This document shows, piece by piece, positions 5,509-9,216 of a DNA stretch of 9,216 bases. The notes beneath the pieces were generated by a model, which worked only from the letters and a program-made list of their open reading frames with translations, did not search any database and had not been told where the DNA came from. Within the stretch, counting starts at the first letter, position 1. Each line of letters opens with the position of its first letter. Source of the stretch: Methanomassiliicoccales archaeon (GTDB taxonomy: Archaea; Thermoplasmatota; Thermoplasmata; Methanomassiliicoccales; UBA472); the NCBI GenBank assembly GCA_028679935.1, contig JAJRAL010000066.1:1-9216 (forward strand), written 5' to 3'. A program made the position numbers and the translations under genes.

Positions 5509-5540
5509 GAAATCCCTCTTCCCGTGGAAATATGGAGGGA

Positions 5541-5549
5541 ATATAAAAA
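5541..5549 (-). promoter_or_regulatory. TATA box of the L40e gene
   Basis: TTTTTATAT on the minus strand in the gap between the RFC stop and L40e. It predicts a transcript start near 5519, about 11 nt ahead of the ATG and just including the GAGGG ribosome binding site. Confidence 0.7.
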
Positions 5550-5583
5550 CGTTGGCGAGCGCGGACCTCTTTCAGGCGGTCGC

Positions 5584-6558
5584 TCATCTCTTGGGCATCG
5601 TCGATCCGACCAGGACTAGGTAGGCGAGCAGCGCTTCAAGCTGGATGCGCTCGTTGCTCCCCTCGACCAGCCTGAACTCGGTCTCGCCGGCCCGATCGAC
5701 CAGCTTCACCTTCTCCAGGTCGGGCAGGTTGAGCTCGAATATCGAACGGTGGATCTGGCGGATGATGTCCTCGCCCGACAGCCCATAGGTCAGCATCAGC
5801 TCGTCGAGCTTGGCCCGCGCCTCCATGAAGTCGCCGGACAGGGCGGTCTGGAGGAGCTTCTTGACCTCCTCCGGCTTCGCCGTCCCAGTGGTCTGGAAGA
5901 CGGTATCGACGGTAATCTCCTCGCCCATCGCGGCGGCCACCTGGAGCGAGTTGATCGCCTTCCGCAGATCGCCGTTCGCGACGTGGACGAGTGCGTCGGC
6001 CGCGTCATCGTCCAGTTCGAGGTTCTCGTTCTTGGCTACGTACTGCAGGTGCTTCTTGACCTCGTCGGCCTTCAGCGGCCGGAACCGGAAGACGGCGCAC
6101 CTCGACTGGATGGGCTCGATGATACGCGAAGAATAGTTGCACGAAAGGATGAAGCGGCACGTCCTGCTGTATCGCTCCATCGTCCGTCTCAAGGCAGCCT
6201 GGGCATCGCCGGTAAGGGCGTCCGCCTCATCGAGGAAGATGATCTTGAACTCGGCGCCGCCGATCGGGGACGTCCTGGCGAACTCCTTGATCTTGCCCCT
6301 GACGACGTCGATTCCTCGCTCATCCGAGGCGTTGAGCTCGACGAAGTTCGATTTCCAGTTCTCGCCGTAGAGCTCTCGGGCGAGGGCCAAGGCGCAGGTC
6401 GTCTTGCCCGTTCCAGCGGGTCCGGCGAAGAGCAGGTGCGGGATGTTCTTGGCCCGGGCGTAGGCCTGCAGGCGATCGACCGTGTCCTTCTGGCCGACCA
6501 CCTCTTTGAGCGCCCTCGGGCGGTACTTCTCGATCCAAATCTCCCGCAGCTCCTTCAT
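5584..6558 (-). CDS. rfcS: replication factor C small subunit
   Basis: A 324-residue AAA+ clamp-loader subunit that, with the large RFC subunit, opens and loads the PCNA sliding clamp at primer-template junctions. Visible motifs in order: WIEKYRPRAL (RFC box at the N-terminus), Walker A GPAGTGKTT (46-54), RFC box NASDERGID (76-84), Walker B IIFLDEAD (106-113), sensor 1 region ILSCNYSS (137-144) and the SRC motif with the arginine finger (152-154). A C-terminal collar domain follows. The length matches archaeal RFC small subunits (about 320) and there is no intein. The start at 6558 fits the conserved N-terminus. A TATA-like element about 29 bp ahead suggests a very short or absent leader. The large subunit gene is not in the window. 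Confidence 0.97.
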   Translation of the reverse strand: MKELREIWIEKYRPRALKEVVGQKDTVDRLQAYARAKNIPHLLFAGPAGTGKTTCALALARELYGENWKSNFVELNASDERGIDVVRGKIKEFARTSPIGGAEFKIIFLDEADALTGDAQAALRRTMERYSRTCRFILSCNYSSRIIEPIQSRCAVFRFRPLKADEVKKHLQYVAKNENLELDDDAADALVHVANGDLRKAINSLQVAAAMGEEITVDTVFQTTGTAKPEEVKKLLQTALSGDFMEARAKLDELMLTYGLSGEDIIRQIHRSIFELNLPDLEKVKLVDRAGETEFRLVEGSNERIQLEALLAYLVLVGSTMPKR

Positions 6559-6580
6559 CGGCGCTTAAGCTCCGTTGGCG

Positions 6581-6592
6581 TAGTAAATACTT
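6581..6592 (-). promoter_or_regulatory. TATA box of the RFC small subunit gene
   Basis: AAGTATTTACTA on the minus strand, centred about 29 bp ahead of the RFC ATG at 6558, so the transcript should start almost at the start codon. The opposite strand reads AGTAAATACT and could also serve the divergent thiolase gene. Confidence 0.55.
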
Positions 6593-6621
6593 TCGCGGTG
6601 GTGGCCGAAGCTGTCCGGATG

Positions 6622-6631
6622 AAATGTTTAA
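6622..6631 (+). promoter_or_regulatory. possible TATA box of the thiolase gene
   Basis: AAATGTTTAA would put transcription start near 6652 and make the GTG at 6657 an almost leaderless start. It overlaps the ATG at 6624, so both cannot be used. The alternative is the AGTAAATACT element at about 6583-6592 with ATG 6624. Confidence 0.3.
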
Positions 6632-7574
6632 CTCCCCGGAGACGGTGTGGAAGTGCGTGCCGACCTGCATCAAGTGCGGCAAGGAACCGATCACCTTCAT
6701 TCGCTACAACGGCTCGCACCTTTGCGAGGAGCACTTCCTCGAGTTCGTGGTGAAACGGGTCAGGAAGGAGATGAGGAGGCAGGTCAATCTCGACGGTAAG
6801 CACAGACTCGCCGTAGCACTCTCCGGCGGCAAGGACAGCTCGGTCACACTTAGCATCCTCGCCGAAACCCTCGAACGCCGCCGCGACTTCACTGTGCTCG
6901 CAATCACCGTCGACGAGGGCATCGCCTGCTACCGCCCGGGGACGATGCAGAAGGCGGAGGAGCTCTGCCGCGACCTCGGTGTCGAGCATCACGTGATCAG
7001 GGTCGCCGACGAGACCTCGAGGACGATGGACGAGATAGCGTCGAAGGTCGGAGTGAGATCGGCCTGCACGTACTGCGGCGTCCTGCGCCGGAGATGCATG
7101 AACAAGCTCGCCCGCGACCTCGACGCCGACGTGCTCGCGACCGGTCTCAACCTCGATGACACGGCGCAGTCCATCCTCATGAACTTCACCCGGGGGGACG
7201 TCGAGAAGCTCGCCCGCCTCGGGCCACATACAAGGATCCAGGCGGGATTGATACCGCGGATCCAACCTTTGAGACTCATCCCGGAGAAGGAGTCCCTCAT
7301 GTACGCGATGCTCAGGGAGCTGCCGTTCTCCTCCGCCGAGTGCCCCTACGCCGAGGGGGCGTTGCGCAACGAGTATCGCGAGATAGTCGATGAGCTGGAG
7401 GACCGGCATCCGGGGACGAGGCACGCGATCGTGAACAGCTACGACGCGATGCGACCCTATCTTCTTGCGGCGTATCCGCCGGCGAATCTCGAGGTGTGCG
7501 GATGCGGCGAGCCGACTTCGGGCGATGTGTGCAAGAGCTGCGAGCTGCTCGAGGAAGTGAAGAGGATCGGATGA
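6624..7574 (+). CDS. tRNA 2-thiolation enzyme, TtuA/NcsA (Ncs6) family
   Basis: A 316-residue adenylating sulfurtransferase that makes 2-thiouridine in tRNA, at position 54 (TtuA) or 34 (NcsA/Ncs6); the sequence alone does not decide which. Domains: an N-terminal zinc finger (C15-x2-C18 with C34-x2-H37), the PP-loop SGGKDS (67-72) for ATP, the C148-x2-C151 pair and C240 (ECPYA) that match the ligands of the catalytic iron-sulfur cluster, and a C-terminal zinc finger (C292, C294, C303, C306). The usual TGHNLDD motif reads TGLNLDD (173-179), so a normally conserved His is Leu. The start is uncertain. ATG 6624 is listed, but AAATGTTTAA at 6622-6631 looks like a TATA box, and GTG 6645 (GGAGA just ahead) or GTG 6657 would fit the family N-terminus better. 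The gene is divergent from RFC and convergent with glyA, 12 bp apart. Confidence 0.93.
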   Translation: MFNSPETVWKCVPTCIKCGKEPITFIRYNGSHLCEEHFLEFVVKRVRKEMRRQVNLDGKHRLAVALSGGKDSSVTLSILAETLERRRDFTVLAITVDEGIACYRPGTMQKAEELCRDLGVEHHVIRVADETSRTMDEIASKVGVRSACTYCGVLRRRCMNKLARDLDADVLATGLNLDDTAQSILMNFTRGDVEKLARLGPHTRIQAGLIPRIQPLRLIPEKESLMYAMLRELPFSSAECPYAEGALRNEYREIVDELEDRHPGTRHAIVNSYDAMRPYLLAAYPPANLEVCGCGEPTSGDVCKSCELLEEVKRIG

Positions 7575-7586
7575 AGGGGTTTGGGC

Positions 7587-8864
7587 CTAGACGAGTTCGT
7601 GGAACTCGTAGGCGGGCCTTCCGGCATGATAGCAGAACTGGACCGTGTCGAACTGTTTCTTGAGGGCCTTCACATCGACCTTGACCAGGGACGGCACCTC
7701 CCTCTTCACGGCGACGCGGTGGATCAACGCCGCGACCTCCCTCATCTCGCTCTCCCTCATCCCGAGCCGCGTCATCTCCTGTGTGCCGATGCGGATGCCC
7801 GAAGGACGGATCGAACTCTCGTCGCCGGGGAGCATGTTCTTGTTGGTGATGATGTTCGCCGCCTCGAGGTCCTTCGCCACCTGGTCGCCGCCGCCATGCT
7901 TCGAGACGTTGACCGCGATGGTGTGGGACCGGGTGAAGCCGAGGTCCGGACAGAGAACGTCCATGCCGAGCTCATGCAATGCCTGGCCGAGAGCCTGTGA
8001 GTTGTTCACTATCTGCTTCGCGTAGTCCACAGCGAACTCCTCCATCTCCGCCATGGTGATCGCGAGCGCGGCCATCGAATGCAGATGATGCGAGGATGTC
8101 ACACCCGGGAAGACGGCTCTCCGCATCCTCTTCTCGAGATCGTCATTCATGTTGTTGCCGAGAAGAATGCCGTGGTTGGGGCCCGGGAACGTCTTGTGCG
8201 TGGAGGAGGACATGATGTTGGCGCCCTCGTGCAGCGGGTCCTGGAACTGACCGCCGGCAATCAAGCCGAGCACGTGCGCGGCGTCGTACCAGACGGTGCA
8301 GCCGATTTCCTGGAACGTGTCCTGCAGCTCCTTCAGCGGAACTGGGAAGAGGAAGAGCGACAGGCCGAACTGAGCGACCTTCGGCTTGTTCTCGAGCAGC
8401 AGCTTGCGCGAGCCTTCGATGTCGATCGTCATCCTGGCCATGTCCCACGGGTAGTTGATCGTTTTGACGCCCCTTAGACCGACTGCCCCGAACTGCGCCG
8501 TCGAGATGTGGGCGCCGTTCGCCAGGGCCGATGTCGCGATCGTGTCGCCTGGCTCGCACAGGGCGAAGAGGACGGCCATGTTCGCCACCGTGCCCGAAGT
8601 TGGACGCACGTCGACGAAAGGCACTCGGAACAGGCGCGTAGCGATCTCCATGCACTTCAGTTCGACCTTGTCAACATAGATGTTGCCCTGGTAGTACCTC
8701 TTTCCCGGCATTCCCTCCGCGTAGCGGTCGTGGAAGTCGGATATCATCATTTCCTTGGCCAGGGGCGACATCAAGTTCTCGGAGGCGATGGTTGGGATCG
8801 ACTCATCGAACCAGACGGTGTGGGCCTTCACCTGCTCTCGGACCCAGTCGGCGTCGTCCTTCAT
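7587..8864 (-). CDS. glyA: serine hydroxymethyltransferase
   Basis: A 425-residue PLP enzyme of fold type I that interconverts serine and glycine while moving a one-carbon unit to a pterin carrier (tetrahydrofolate, or tetrahydromethanopterin in many archaea). Evidence: IASEN (26-30), YAEGMPGKRYY (48-58) with the Tyr/Glu/Tyr residues equivalent to E. coli Y55, E57 and Y65, PTSGTVAN in the PLP phosphate site, H119 in position to stack on the cofactor, DAAH (194-197) for the pyridine nitrogen, STHKTF with the Schiff-base K224, and SGIRIGT with the Arg that binds the substrate carboxylate. Two usually conserved stretches differ: GGCEY is QGNIY (59-63), and the segment after the PLP lysine reads PGPNHG instead of GPRGG. 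The length fits the family. A TATA-like element is about 38 bp upstream, with no strong Shine-Dalgarno sequence. Confidence 0.92.
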   Translation of the reverse strand: MKDDADWVREQVKAHTVWFDESIPTIASENLMSPLAKEMMISDFHDRYAEGMPGKRYYQGNIYVDKVELKCMEIATRLFRVPFVDVRPTSGTVANMAVLFALCEPGDTIATSALANGAHISTAQFGAVGLRGVKTINYPWDMARMTIDIEGSRKLLLENKPKVAQFGLSLFLFPVPLKELQDTFQEIGCTVWYDAAHVLGLIAGGQFQDPLHEGANIMSSSTHKTFPGPNHGILLGNNMNDDLEKRMRRAVFPGVTSSHHLHSMAALAITMAEMEEFAVDYAKQIVNNSQALGQALHELGMDVLCPDLGFTRSHTIAVNVSKHGGGDQVAKDLEAANIITNKNMLPGDESSIRPSGIRIGTQEMTRLGMRESEMREVAALIHRVAVKREVPSLVKVDVKALKKQFDTVQFCYHAGRPAYEFHELV

Positions 8865-8895
8865 GGATTCACAGAAGCTGATTATGAAGGGGTCT

Positions 8896-8908
8896 GAAAT
8901 AGTTTAGG
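8896..8908 (-). promoter_or_regulatory. probable TATA box of glyA
   Basis: CTAAACTATTTCA on the minus strand, about 38 bp ahead of the glyA ATG, predicting a short leader of roughly 12 nt. This is the best AT-rich element in the 135 bp gap between glyA and the next gene. Confidence 0.5.
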
Positions 8909-8999
8909 GCTCGGTGCAATTCTCGCCAAATTGAATTTCAGCAAGGAGGTCGATTTGCGAAGAGTTGCATACCCAGACGGGTTCATAACCAGACCAAAA

Positions 9000-9216
9000 T
9001 CAGGCTGATCCGTACAGCCTTTTGTATAGATAGCCAATTACTATTCCAAGAATGAGAAACGTTGGCACGTTAAGCACTGCGCCGACGAGGAAGATATGCA
9101 AGGCATCACTCGTACGACTTGCGCCAACTCCGAGCAAGATTAGGCTTATGACGTAGGGGACGAAGCTTAGTATCACGGATTTTGGAATTGGATTCTCTGT
9201 TGGAACCTTGTCAAAA
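9000..9216 (-). CDS. membrane protein, C-terminal part only
   Basis: A minus-strand frame open from the window edge to a TGA at 9002-9000, giving the last 71 residues or so of a protein whose start lies outside. The visible part holds two hydrophobic segments long enough to span a membrane. One contains VILSFVPYVISLILLGVGA. The other contains FLVGAVLNVPTFLILGIVIGYLY and is followed by a basic tail (YKRLYGSA). I do not recognise the family; it could be a small integral membrane protein or the end of a transporter. Base composition is about 46% G+C, well below the neighbouring genes, with frequent ATA and CTA codons. This hints at a different origin or relaxed selection. It is supported by a hydrophobic pattern that random sequence would rarely give, but no start or ribosome binding site is visible. 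Confidence 0.65.
   Translation of the reverse strand, partial: FDKVPTENPIPKSVILSFVPYVISLILLGVGASRTSDALHIFLVGAVLNVPTFLILGIVIGYLYKRLYGSA

Noticed and set aside
5749..6753. Long plus-strand open frame of 334 codons
   Set aside because: It is antisense to the RFC small subunit, whose motifs are complete; high G+C keeps the opposite strand open. No start signal or family resemblance.
6555..7424. Minus-strand open frame of 289 codons
   Set aside because: It is antisense to the thiolase gene, which has full catalytic motifs.
8955..9008. Tiny plus-strand frame of 17 codons from TTG after AAGGAGGT
   Set aside because: The Shine-Dalgarno match is striking and spacing is about right, but the peptide is very short, uses TTG, has no promoter, and overlaps the stop of the membrane protein on the other strand.

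Overview
The window looks like a piece of a fairly GC-rich euryarchaeal chromosome, most likely from the Thermoplasmatota (the lineage of Thermoplasmatales and Methanomassiliicoccales). The archaeal assignment rests on a ribosomal protein eL40, a small subunit of replication factor C, an archaeal-type TtuA/NcsA thiolase, TATA-like boxes about 26-30 bp ahead of many starts, and at least two likely leaderless genes. The narrower placement is inference: it leans on the response regulator fused to a DUF835 domain, an arrangement I associate with Thermoplasmata and a few other euryarchaea. No rRNA, tRNA, CRISPR array, insertion sequence or phage gene was recognised.

Left part (1-1230, minus strand). 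A gene of unknown function cut by the window edge is translationally coupled to a short CobW-type G3E GTPase. Upstream lies a TATA box, a perfect inverted repeat, and then a 66-residue zinc-ribbon-like protein. About 440 bp without a gene follow (1228-1670), holding an imperfect direct duplication and several short repeats.

Middle (1671-4260). A 76-residue cytochrome b5-like heme protein and a minimal nucleotidyltransferase lie on the plus strand, the latter with a textbook TATA-to-ATG distance for a leaderless transcript. They meet an OsmC-family protein on the minus strand, with a 26 bp tail-to-tail overlap. Enolase follows on the minus strand, directly downstream of the response regulator gene.

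Right part (4258-9216). The REC-DUF835 response regulator has no ATG, GTG or TTG that could give an intact receiver domain. A well-spaced Shine-Dalgarno sequence points to an ACG codon instead, which is the most unusual observation here. Further on come eL40, RFC small subunit, the divergent thiolase gene, a convergent serine hydroxymethyltransferase (glyA), and the C-terminal end of an AT-richer membrane protein running off the window.

Most genes are housekeeping (replication clamp loading, ribosome, tRNA thiolation, glycolysis, one-carbon metabolism) with separate promoters; only the GTPase pair and perhaps the response regulator-enolase pair look like operons. I saw no clear defence system or biosynthetic cluster.
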